Below are positions 17,384 to 23,895 of a DNA stretch of 23,895 nt, in pieces. Both the position numbers and the translations under genes were made by a program. The notes beneath the pieces are model-generated. The model was not told where the DNA came from. It saw only the letters and a program-made list of their open reading frames with translations, and ran no database searches. This DNA is from Candidatus Methylomirabilota bacterium (GTDB taxonomy: Bacteria > Methylomirabilota > Methylomirabilia > Methylomirabilales > 2-02-FULL-66-22), in contig JACQXP010000016.1 in assembly GCA_016208645.1 (NCBI GenBank), forward strand, positions 1-23,895, given 5' to 3'. Positions within the stretch are counted from its first letter, which is position 1; each line of letters begins with the position of its first letter.

Positions 17384-20044
17384 ATGGCCACAGCGAAGAA
17401 AACCGTCTTCTTCTTCGGCAAGGGCAAGGCGGAAGGCCGGGCGGAACAGAAGAACCTGCTGGGCGGCAAGGGGGCCAACCTGCACGAGATGACCCGGCTG
17501 GGCATCCTGGTGCCGGGCGGCTTCACCATCTCCACGGAGGCCTGCGTCTTCTACACCAACAACAAGAAGAAGCACCCCGCAGGGATGTGGAAGCAGGTCG
17601 AGGAGAACCTGAAGAGGGTCGAGAGGGTCATGGGGGCCACCTTCGGGGATCCCAAGAACCCGCTCCTGGTGTCGGTGCGCTCCGGCGCCCGCGTCTCCAT
17701 GCCCGGCATGATGGACACGGTCCTGAATCTGGGACTGAACGACCAGACCCTCCAGGGGCTGATCGCGAGGTCGAAGAACGAGCGCTTCGCCTACGACTCC
17801 TACCGGCGCTTCATCCAGATGTTCGGGGACGTGGTCCTGGGCATCGACAAGCAGGCCTTCGAGCGACTGCTGGAGGCCCAGAAGCACGCCAAGAAGGTGA
17901 AGCTGGACACCGACCTCACGGCCGCCGACCTGAAGGATCTGGTCACCCTGTTCAAGCGCGTGGTGAAGGACAAGACCGGGAGGGACTTCCCCCAGGAGCC
18001 CAAGGAGCAGCTCCGACTGGCCATCAATGCCGTGTTCGAGTCGTGGGACAACCCCCGGGCCGTCACCTACCGGAGGCTGCACAACATCCCGGGGGATTGG
18101 GGGACGGCCGTCAACGTGCAGGCCATGGTCTTCGGCAACCTGGGGGACAGCTCGGGCACGGGCGTCGCATTCACCCGGGATCCGGGCACGGGCGAGCGCC
18201 GGTTCTTCGGCGAGTACCTGATGAACGCCCAGGGGGAGGACGTGGTGGCCGGCATCCGGACCCCCCAGCCCATCAACCAGCTCAAGAAGGCCATGCCCAA
18301 GGTGTACGCCGAGCTGGAGCGGATCTACAAGCGGCTGGAGAAGCACTACCGGGAGATGCTGGATATCGAGTTCACCATCCAGGACGGGAAGCTCTATATG
18401 CTGCAGTGCCGGGTGGGCAAGCGGACCGCCGGCGCGGCGGTCAAGATCGCCGTGGACATGGTGAAGGAGCGGCTGATTGACCACAAGCTGGCGGTGCTGC
18501 GCGTGGATCCGGCCCAGCTCGACCAGCTCCTCCACCCGCGGGTGGACCCCACGGCCAAGGTCCAGAAGATCGCCAAGGGCCTGCCGGCCTCGCCGGGCGC
18601 GGCCGTGGGCCAGGTGGTCTTCACGGCCGCCGAGGCCGAGGCGGCCGCGGCCAAGGGCGAGCGGGTGATCCTGGTCCGCACCGAGACCTCGCCCGAGGAC
18701 ATCGGCGGGATGCACGCCGCCCAGGGGATCCTCACGGCCCGGGGCGGCATGACCTCGCACGCCGCCGTGGTGGCCCGCGGCATGGGCAAGCCCTGCGTGG
18801 CCGGGTCCCAGGACATCACGGTGTACGAGGAGCACGGCTACCTCTTCGCCCGCGACCTCACCGTGCGGCGCGGCGAGTACATCACCCTGGACGGCGGCAC
18901 GGGCGACGTGATGCTGGGCGAGGCGAAGCTGATCCAGCCCGAGCTGTCGGGGGATTTCGCCACCCTCATGACCTGGGCCGACAAGTATCGCCGGATCGGC
19001 GTCCGCACCAACGCCGACACCCCCAAGGATGCCCAGGTCAGCCGCAAGTTCGGCGCCGGGGGGATCGGCCTGTGCCGGACGGAGCACATGTTCTTCGAGG
19101 GGGATCGCATCGACGCGGTCCGCGAGATGATCCTGGCGGAGGACGTGGAGGGCCGGCGGAAGGCCCTGGCCAAGCTCTTGCCCATGCAGAAGGCGGACTT
19201 CAAGGCCATCCTGGAGATCATGGGGGACCTGCCGGTCACGGTCCGTACCCTGGACCCGCCGCTCCACGAATTCCTGCCCAAGACGGACGTTGAGATCGGG
19301 GAGCTGGCGAAAAAGCTGGGCCTGCCGGCCGAGCGGTTGAAGGCCAAGGTGGACGGCCTGCACGAGTTCAACCCCATGCTGGGCTACCGGGGCTGCCGCC
19401 TGGGGATCGAATACCCCGAGATCACCGAGATGCAGGCCCAGGCCCTGTTCGAGGCGGCCTGCGAGCTCCGGAAGCAGGGGAAGAACCCGTACCCCGAGGT
19501 CATGATCCCGCTGGTCGGGACGCTCAAGGAGCTCCAGATGCAGCAGGAGATCGTGGAGCGGGTGGCCCGCGAGACCATGAAGAAGTACGGGGTCAAGGTC
19601 CGCTACATGCTGGGGACGATGATCGAGATCCCGCGGGCGTGTCTCGTGGCGGATGAGATCGCCCAGGTGGCGCAGTTCTTCTCCTTCGGCACCAACGACC
19701 TGACCCAGACCTGCCTGGCCCTGTCCCGCGACGACGCCGGGAAGTTCCTCCCCCTCTACGTCGAGCGGGGGGTCTATCCCGACGATCCCTTCGTCAGCAT
19801 TGACCAGGCCGGCGTGGGAGCCCTGATGCGCATGGGGGTGGAGAAGGGGCGCGCGGTCCGCAAGGACCTGGAGGTGGGGATCTGCGGCGAGCACGGGGGC
19901 GAGCCCCGCTCGGTCATGTTTTGCCACCAGATCGGGCTGGATTACGTGAGCTGCTCGCCCTACCGGGTGCCCATCGCCAAGCTGGCCGCCGCGCATGCTG
20001 CCTTGAAGGAAACCGTGAAGGTCAAGGAGATGGGCGAGAAGTAG
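17384..20044 (+). CDS. ppdK: pyruvate, phosphate dikinase
   Basis: An 886-residue PPDK interconverting pyruvate + ATP + Pi and PEP + AMP + PPi. The N-terminal ATP-grasp domain begins KNLLGGKGANLHEM and includes SGARVSMPGMMDTVLNLG; the central phosphohistidine domain has GGMTSHAAVVARGMGKPCV with His459 and its adjacent regulatory-type Thr; the C-terminal PEP/pyruvate TIM barrel ends with GICGEHGGEP (Cys834). Length and residue placement match C. symbiosum PPDK (874, His455, Cys831). GGAGG lies 4 nt before ATG 17384. It produces PPi, the substrate of the HppA pump encoded in the same window, so the two may link glycolysis and membrane energetics; this is inference. The position after glyQS recurs in deltaproteobacteria-like genomes. 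Confidence 0.97.
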   Translation: MATAKKTVFFFGKGKAEGRAEQKNLLGGKGANLHEMTRLGILVPGGFTISTEACVFYTNNKKKHPAGMWKQVEENLKRVERVMGATFGDPKNPLLVSVRSGARVSMPGMMDTVLNLGLNDQTLQGLIARSKNERFAYDSYRRFIQMFGDVVLGIDKQAFERLLEAQKHAKKVKLDTDLTAADLKDLVTLFKRVVKDKTGRDFPQEPKEQLRLAINAVFESWDNPRAVTYRRLHNIPGDWGTAVNVQAMVFGNLGDSSGTGVAFTRDPGTGERRFFGEYLMNAQGEDVVAGIRTPQPINQLKKAMPKVYAELERIYKRLEKHYREMLDIEFTIQDGKLYMLQCRVGKRTAGAAVKIAVDMVKERLIDHKLAVLRVDPAQLDQLLHPRVDPTAKVQKIAKGLPASPGAAVGQVVFTAAEAEAAAAKGERVILVRTETSPEDIGGMHAAQGILTARGGMTSHAAVVARGMGKPCVAGSQDITVYEEHGYLFARDLTVRRGEYITLDGGTGDVMLGEAKLIQPELSGDFATLMTWADKYRRIGVRTNADTPKDAQVSRKFGAGGIGLCRTEHMFFEGDRIDAVREMILAEDVEGRRKALAKLLPMQKADFKAILEIMGDLPVTVRTLDPPLHEFLPKTDVEIGELAKKLGLPAERLKAKVDGLHEFNPMLGYRGCRLGIEYPEITEMQAQALFEAACELRKQGKNPYPEVMIPLVGTLKELQMQQEIVERVARETMKKYGVKVRYMLGTMIEIPRACLVADEIAQVAQFFSFGTNDLTQTCLALSRDDAGKFLPLYVERGVYPDDPFVSIDQAGVGALMRMGVEKGRAVRKDLEVGICGEHGGEPRSVMFCHQIGLDYVSCSPYRVPIAKLAAAHAALKETVKVKEMGEK

Positions 20045-20070
20045 CCTCGCACCACAATCGGGTTCACCAC

Positions 20071-20104
20071 ACAGGGGGCCGGACCACCGGCCCCCTGTTT
20101 TTTT
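20071..20104 (+). terminator. rho-independent terminator of glyQ-glyS-ppdK
   Basis: A perfect 12-bp stem (ACAGGGGGCCGG / CCGGCCCCCTGT), ACCA loop, with seven T from 20098. It lies 27 nt after the ppdK stop. Confidence 0.95.
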
Positions 20105-20400
20105 CAGGGCTGCCCCAAGGACCGCTCCCGCTTGCGCCCTGGCCCGGATCTTGGTATAAGCCTTTCATCGCCAGGAGGCAGCGAGGACCCCGACAGCCCT
20201 CCCGAGGTCGGCCAACGATGGAGCTTGAGAGCGGCACGACCGGCACTATCCTCCCCCTCGGAAATTGCTCCCCGTCCGACACGCCGCGAGGCCTCGGGCG
20301 GGGTTATCTGTTTTGGGCTAACCCCTCGATCCCCTCTCCCCTCAGCGGGTGAGGGGGGAGCTCGGACTCACGGCCTCTCACACCACTATGGAGTCAGGCT
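20105..20400. other. gene-less boundary between the core cluster and the accessory segment
   Basis: About 300 nt with no supported gene. It holds a candidate promoter (20132-20160) and a C-rich/G-rich imperfect hairpin (CCCCTCA 20338-20344 with TGAGGGG 20350-20356). A 44-codon frame from ATG 20218 has no family signature. I checked for tRNA, SRP RNA and 6S features by eye and saw none. Confidence 0.4.
20132..20160 (+). promoter_or_regulatory. candidate promoter ahead of the accessory segment
   Basis: TTGCGC (20132-20137), 17-nt spacer, TATAAG (20155-20160). The -10 is strong and the -35 weak. It would give a leader of about 230 nt before the MNT gene, or transcribe a small RNA not otherwise recognisable. 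Confidence 0.35.
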
Positions 20401-20691
20401 ATGGGGATAGATGACGTTCTCAAGCCAAGACGGGAAGAGATCCTTCGCATCGCACGGAAGCACGGTGTCGATCGGGTTCAGGTTTTCGGCTCCTTCGCCC
20501 GCGGTGAGGCGGATGAGAGCAGTGACCTGGATCTCCTCATTGAGGTCGAAGGGCCGACACCCCCGTGGTTTCCGGGCGGACTTGTGGCCGATCTGGAGGC
20601 CCTGCTCGGCCGCCGCGTGGACGTTATAGAGCCCGACGCCTTACGCGAAGGAGTGCGTACAAGGGTCCTCCAGGAGGCCGTCCCGCTATGA
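20401..20691 (+). CDS. MNT-type minimal nucleotidyltransferase (MntA-like antitoxin)
   Basis: A 96-residue minimal nucleotidyltransferase. The signature GSFARGEADESSDLDLLIE gives Gly30-Ser31 and the metal-binding Asp42 and Asp44; the third acidic residue may be in RVDVIEP. MntA proteins are antitoxins that inactivate the partner HEPN RNase HepT by adding AMP to it. The stop overlaps the next ATG (ATGA at 20688-20691), the usual mntA-hepT junction. That partner is broken here, so this antitoxin appears orphaned. Residue conservation suggests it was recently functional. Confidence 0.85.
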   Translation: MGIDDVLKPRREEILRIARKHGVDRVQVFGSFARGEADESSDLDLLIEVEGPTPPWFPGGLVADLEALLGRRVDVIEPDALREGVRTRVLQEAVPL

Positions 20692-20834
20692 AGGACGATC
20701 GGGTCTACCTTCGCCACATCCTGGAGTGTCTCGATGCCATCTGCCGCCCTCGCTTTTGGCGCCGGCCATGCGGAACGGTACCACCCACATGGCTTGACAT
20801 CCCCCCTTCTCCTGATGTAGAGGAAACGCTGTAA
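20688..20834 (+). pseudogene. truncated HepT (HEPN, DUF86) toxin remnant
   Basis: The first 18 residues, MKDDRVYLRHILECLDAI, match the start of HepT-type HEPN proteins paired with MNT antitoxins. The frame then becomes Arg/Pro/Trp-rich (CRPRFWRRPCG) and stops at 48 residues, against about 110 in the family. The catalytic RxxxxH region (usually RNxxxH) is absent, so no RNase can be made. The break comes near 20742 and neither other forward frame resumes HepT, so this is a deletion or replacement rather than a single frameshift. Confidence 0.7.
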
Positions 20835-21433
20835 TGATGGCAATTCGGAGATTTCAGGGCCGGGGTATCTGCTCATTGTCAGTGCCAGTAACGACTTCGC
20901 GCCCTTCGACCCCAACGGCTCGTGATGATTTTTTGAGCCTTGGGGCTTCTCACCGGAAGCAGGCAGTGTGCCCTCAGGGCGACAGCGCGCCCAGATATGT
21001 TCCTCTTGGAAGTGTGGCGAACTCAGAGGAAAATTCCTGTGAATTCAGCCTAACTCAACCCATGGACTATGATCGCGTCCTGCGCTCGTCCGATCGGCGA
21101 GAGGAGTTTCTCTTGACTATCGAACGGGGGCGGCGGAAGCGCCTTCGGCTCAAGTATCAGACCAGAACGAGGCGCGTCATCGTCTTGGCCCGCCTCGACT
21201 TGAACGGCGCTCCACATAGGAACCCGCCGGAGGCTCCCTACCGACCAAGCGAGTGGATCGGGGAAACGCACCTGCACCTCTACAGGGAGGGCTTTGACGA
21301 CCGTATCGCTTACACCCTTGTAGATGCACCCGGTTGGCCCGATCCAAATGCCCTAGACGGAATCCCGGCTCTTGAACACTTCATGCGGTACTGCCGAGTT
21401 ACGGAGTGGCCGCCGATTCAAACTTCACTCTGA
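20834..21433 (+). CDS. DUF6978-like protein coupled to DUF1828/DUF1829 protein
   Basis: Up to 199 residues. The C-terminal 125 residues form a conserved unit: YDRVLRSSDRREEFLLTIER, RLKYQTRTRRVIVLARLDLN, GAPHRNPPEAPYRPSEWIGE, THLHLYREGFDDRIAY and a Trp/Pro-rich end EWPPIQTSL. I associate this pattern with DUF6978, with moderate certainty. The first 75 residues look non-native (Ser/Pro/Arg-rich) and come from the eroded zone after hepT; GAGGAAA upstream of ATG 20834 supports this start, while ATG 21062 begins the conserved part but lacks a ribosome site. The stop overlaps the next gene's start as TGATG, so the two are translationally coupled and probably work as a pair. Function unknown. Confidence 0.6.
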   Translation: MMAIRRFQGRGICSLSVPVTTSRPSTPTARDDFLSLGASHRKQAVCPQGDSAPRYVPLGSVANSEENSCEFSLTQPMDYDRVLRSSDRREEFLLTIERGRRKRLRLKYQTRTRRVIVLARLDLNGAPHRNPPEAPYRPSEWIGETHLHLYREGFDDRIAYTLVDAPGWPDPNALDGIPALEHFMRYCRVTEWPPIQTSL

Positions 21434-22206
21434 TGACCAGGGCAGAGTGCCAGCATTTGGTTAACGAATACCTTAACTGGCTCAAGCAGGAGCTACGAGC
21501 CACGGCCCTTGACGGCTCTTGCCAGATCTCTACACCATTCCTGGATCGCCATAACGATGCCATCGAAATATACGTTGAGAAGAAAGACGGAGCCCTGCGC
21601 CTGACCGATGATGGTTATACGATCCGAGACCTTCGGGCCAGTGGCATGGAGTTCACGACCGAGAAGCGAAAGTCTCATCTCTCCGCCGTGCTGAATGGTT
21701 TTGGTGTGAGGCTTGAGGGTGATGAGCTTTGTGTCGTGGGGTCCTTGGAGGATTTCCCCCAGAAGAAGCATAATCTGGTCCAGGCCATCCTAGCTGTAAG
21801 CGACATGTTCGTGATGGCGGAAGAGCACGTGCTATCCCTCTTTAAGGAGGACGTGGCTCTCTTTCTTGAGGCGCATCGCATTCCGGCGTTCTCCGACTTC
21901 AAACTTAGCGGCAAGAGCGGGTTCGATCATAAATTTGACTTTGGCCTGCCCAAGACGCCGGAAAAGCCGCAACGAGTCCTGCAGGCCATCAATAATCTGG
22001 CGAAGGATAACACAACCTCGCTCGCGTTCGCCTTGGCGGACGTCCGAGCGATTCGTGCTGATCCGCTAGGCGCACTGGCGATGATCAACGACACGCTACG
22101 TCCTCCAAACGAGGAGTATTTGGCCGCCCTGCGCGCGTACGAGGTCGAACCGGTCCTCTGGTCCCAGCGGCAGCAGGCTATTTCGCTCCTGAACGGAAGA
22201 TTCTAG
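21433..22206 (+). CDS. DUF1828/DUF1829 domain protein
   Basis: A 257-residue protein with two adjacent domains of unknown function. DUF1828 (about 15-120) is seen in ISTPFLDRHNDAIEIYVEKK, LRLTDDGYTIRDLRASGMEF and FPQKKHNLVQAILAVSDMFV; DUF1829 (about 140-245) in FKEDVALFLEAHRIPAFSDF, SGKSGFDHKFDF, QAINNLAKDN and ALADVRAI. The conserved Asp/His/Asp and Lys residues hint at an enzyme or nucleic-acid binding, but no activity is established that I know of. The start is the ATG in TGATG at 21431-21435; an upstream ATG at 21406 would add nine residues. Base composition is visibly lower in GC than the core genes. Its place beside TA remnants and a type I methylase suggests a defence or addiction role, which is inference. 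Confidence 0.85.
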   Translation: MTRAECQHLVNEYLNWLKQELRATALDGSCQISTPFLDRHNDAIEIYVEKKDGALRLTDDGYTIRDLRASGMEFTTEKRKSHLSAVLNGFGVRLEGDELCVVGSLEDFPQKKHNLVQAILAVSDMFVMAEEHVLSLFKEDVALFLEAHRIPAFSDFKLSGKSGFDHKFDFGLPKTPEKPQRVLQAINNLAKDNTTSLAFALADVRAIRADPLGALAMINDTLRPPNEEYLAALRAYEVEPVLWSQRQQAISLLNGRF

Positions 22207-22310
22207 CCCATTGACAGCGCACCCAGATACGCTGGCTGCAGCTCGTAGTCACCCTCGTGCTGGAAGAACCTGGATGCGTAATCGCCTGAAGGGGGCCTTA
22301 GAATGCAATC

Positions 22311-22347
22311 AACGCCGATTCCCGTAGGAGGGTCGGCGTTTTGTTTT
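22311..22347 (+). terminator. terminator after the DUF1828/DUF1829 gene
   Basis: AACGCCGA (22311-22318) pairs with TCGGCGTT (22333-22340) around a 14-nt loop, followed by TTTTGTTTT (22339-22347). It is about 105 nt past the stop. Confidence 0.75.
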
Positions 22348-22609
22348 CTCACCATGCAAGACGGTTTCCTGGGTTGGTATAGAAAGATTCTTTTGCAATG
22401 GAGAATCCAGCCTCTGCCAAGCGACACCGCCGTCACGCGAAACCCAGCGTGCGCCCGGAGGCGCCGTTGTTTTCCAAGCTGCTTGGAAAACAAGACGGGG
22501 GACTGAGCTAACTGCCTGAAATATAAGGCTCCGCCTCTCTTGGTGTTATCCGGATGGCCAAATTAAGGCTTGCCATCGAAGGCTCTGAAGGCGACGCGGT
22601 GAAGGCGTG
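22348..22609. other. upstream region of hsdM
   Basis: About 260 nt (about 400 counting back to the DUF1828 stop) without a clear gene. It contains a perfect 27-nt dyad (22467-22493), a TATAAG -10-like hexamer (22522-22527) with no good -35, and a 19-codon frame that overlaps the hsdM start. A minus-strand open frame across 22203-22493 has no family signature. Confidence 0.45.
22467..22493. promoter_or_regulatory. perfect 27-nt dyad, possible operator for hsdM
   Basis: TTGTTTTCCAAG (22467-22478), 3-nt centre CTG, and its exact complement CTTGGAAAACAA (22482-22493). There is no T-run on the plus side, so it is not a forward terminator. It is centred about 42 nt upstream of the TATAAG hexamer, a spacing compatible with a dimeric regulator controlling the restriction-modification genes. 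Confidence 0.5.
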
Positions 22610-22613
22610 GTGA
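22554..22613 (+). CDS. 19-residue frame overlapping the hsdM start (leader peptide or lost hsdM N-terminus)
   Basis: ATG 22554 encodes MAKLRLAIEGSEGDAVKAW and ends in TGA at 22611-22613, which overlaps GTG 22610 of hsdM as GTGA. It could be a coupling leader peptide, the start of an unrelated truncated gene, or a displaced N-terminus. No ribosome site is evident, so confidence is low. Confidence 0.3.
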   Translation: MAKLRLAIEGSEGDAVKAW

Positions 22614-23895
22614 CCAGCAACGACATCGAGAAGCCCGTCCTCGGGCTGATCTTCCTGCGCTACGCCGACCACAAGTTCGCCCAGGCCGAAGCGGCATTGG
22701 CCCGGAAGGCCAAAGCGCGACAGGGGCGCCGGAAGATCGGGAAGATTGACTTCCAGGCCGAGGGGGTCCTGTACCTGCCCGAAGCGGCGCGGTTCTCAAA
22801 CCTCCAGAAGCTCCCCGAGGGCGCAGATCTGGCCAAGGCGGTGATCGCCGCCATGAAGGCCATCGAGGCCGAGAACGAAGAACTGAAGGACATCCTTCCC
22901 AAGACATACAACCGCCTCGACAACGCCACGCTGATCGAGCTGTTCCGGGTGCTCGGCTCGATCCCGATGGACATCGAGGGGGATGCCTTCGGGAAGATTT
23001 ACGAGTACTTCCTCGGCCTGTTCGCCATGAAGGAGGGGCAGAAGGGGGGCGAGTTCTTCACGCCCACCAGCATCGTCAAGCTGATCGTCGAGGTCATCGA
23101 GCCCTTCCACGGCAAGATCTACGACCCCGCTTGCGGCTCCGGCGGCATGTTCGTCCAGTCCGCGGCCTTCGTCGAGCACCACAAGCGGAAACCCAGCGAC
23201 GAGATCTCCGTCTATGGGCAGGAAAAGACCGCGGAGACGATCCGGCTGTGCAAGATGAACCTCGCCGTGCACGGGTTGTCGGGAGATATCCGCCAGGGGA
23301 ATACCTATTACGAGGACCTGCACAACTCGACGAATGGTGACAGGCGTGGCAAGTTCGACTTCGTCATGGCCAATCCGCCGTTCAACGTCTCCGGGGTGGA
23401 CAAGGAGAAGGTCAAGGAAGATCCGCGGTTCAGCCTGGGCGTGCCCAACACGGATAACGCGAACTATCTCTGGATTCAGATCTTCTATCATGCCCTCAAC
23501 GCCACCGGCCGCGCCGGCTTCGTCATGGCGAACTCCGCCGCCGACGCGCGCGGGGCGGAGTTGGAGATCCGCAAGAAACTGATCCGGTCCGAAGCTGTGG
23601 ACGTGATGGTCAGCATCGGCTCCAACTTCTTCTACACCGTCACGCTTCCCTGCACTCTCTGGTTCTTCGATCGCGGCAAGCTCAGGACCCCGCGCAAGGA
23701 CAAGGTCCTCTTCCTCGACGCCCGCCACATCTACCGCCAGCTCAATCGCGCCCACCGCGACTTCACCCCGGAGCAGATCGAATTCCTGGCCAACATCGTC
23801 CGCCTGTACCGGGGCGAGGAGATCGAACTGGACCAGGGCAGCGAAGCCCTGATAAAGGAGCACTTTGGCAAGAGCTTCCGCAAGTACGCCGACGT
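22610..23895 (+). CDS. hsdM: type I restriction-modification methyltransferase HsdM, 3' end beyond window
   Basis: At least 428 residues of the N6-adenine methyltransferase subunit of a type I system. EKPVLGLIFLRYADHKF is the N-terminal helical domain; SAM motif I is DPACGSGGMF (from about residue 172) and the catalytic motif IV NPPF (from about 255), with GEFFTPTSIVKLIVEVIEP before and LPCTLWFFDRGK after. It methylates the host recognition site together with an HsdS subunit, expected downstream. The usual 25-35 residues before the PVLGLIFL helix (an LWxxAdxLR-type segment) are missing: an in-frame stop lies at 22586-22588, and GTG 22607 or 22610 is the best available start. Either the N-terminus is truncated, or a frameshift separates it from the 19-residue frame above. 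Confidence 0.85.
   Translation, partial: MTSNDIEKPVLGLIFLRYADHKFAQAEAALARKAKARQGRRKIGKIDFQAEGVLYLPEAARFSNLQKLPEGADLAKAVIAAMKAIEAENEELKDILPKTYNRLDNATLIELFRVLGSIPMDIEGDAFGKIYEYFLGLFAMKEGQKGGEFFTPTSIVKLIVEVIEPFHGKIYDPACGSGGMFVQSAAFVEHHKRKPSDEISVYGQEKTAETIRLCKMNLAVHGLSGDIRQGNTYYEDLHNSTNGDRRGKFDFVMANPPFNVSGVDKEKVKEDPRFSLGVPNTDNANYLWIQIFYHALNATGRAGFVMANSAADARGAELEIRKKLIRSEAVDVMVSIGSNFFYTVTLPCTLWFFDRGKLRTPRKDKVLFLDARHIYRQLNRAHRDFTPEQIEFLANIVRLYRGEEIELDQGSEALIKEHFGKSFRKYAD

Noticed and set aside
15239..19996. A 1585-codon open frame on the minus strand opposite glyS and ppdK
   Set aside because: It mirrors two well-supported genes. In high-GC DNA the antisense frame with G/C at codon ends rarely has stops; its His/Gly/Asp/Leu-rich low-complexity product has no domain signature.
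20105..20400. Possible tRNA, SRP RNA or 6S RNA after ppdK
   Set aside because: No T-arm GGTTCRANNCC, no SRP GGAAG/GNAR core and no closed long hairpin with a central bubble could be found by eye.

Overview
The window is a high-GC bacterial chromosome segment, probably from an uncultured environmental lineage. The gene order phoH-type ATPase / HD phosphodiesterase / ybeY / era / recO / glyQ-glyS / ppdK, a CYCXC-family selenoprotein and a divergent membrane pyrophosphatase fit Methylomirabilota/Rokubacteria or a deltaproteobacterial relative. This placement is an inference from gene content; no rRNA or other formal taxonomic marker is present and I found no tRNA gene.

Layout. (1) 1-5.7 kb, minus strand: the 5' part of a CYCXC protein whose frame meets an in-frame TGA exactly where a UxxC selenocysteine motif is expected; a coiled-coil protein; a signal-peptide-bearing MhpD-like hydratase; a zeta-toxin-like kinase overlapping a 60-residue partner; a strong terminator; and hppA, a K+-independent-type membrane pyrophosphatase. 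(2) 6.0-14.1 kb, plus strand: a small serine esterase, then a housekeeping cluster with its own promoter: PhoH-type ATPase, PgpH-like HD phosphodiesterase without its extracellular domain, ybeY (113-nt overlap), a GAF sensor histidine kinase, a frame-broken M23 peptidase, era and recO. (3) 14.1-20.1 kb: glyQ, glyS and pyruvate phosphate dikinase, from a promoter before glyQ to a textbook terminator after ppdK. (4) 20.1-23.9 kb: a visibly less GC-rich accessory segment with an MNT nucleotidyltransferase, a broken HepT partner, a translationally coupled DUF6978-like / DUF1828-DUF1829 pair, a terminator, a perfect 27-nt dyad and the start of a type I methyltransferase (hsdM) running off the end. 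It looks like the edge of a defence or toxin-antitoxin island placed after the conserved cluster.

The most unusual structural signal is a set of four intergenic inverted repeats (phoH/pgpH, M23/era, era/recO, glyQ/glyS). In each, one arm is a run of tandem 7-mers (8-mers in one case) and the other arm is the complementary run. The unit sequence differs at every site but the architecture is the same. The second strong signal is the UGA-encoded selenocysteine in the first gene. Several sigma70-type promoters (TTGACA, 17-18 nt, TAnnnT or TATnnT) help fix the start codons.
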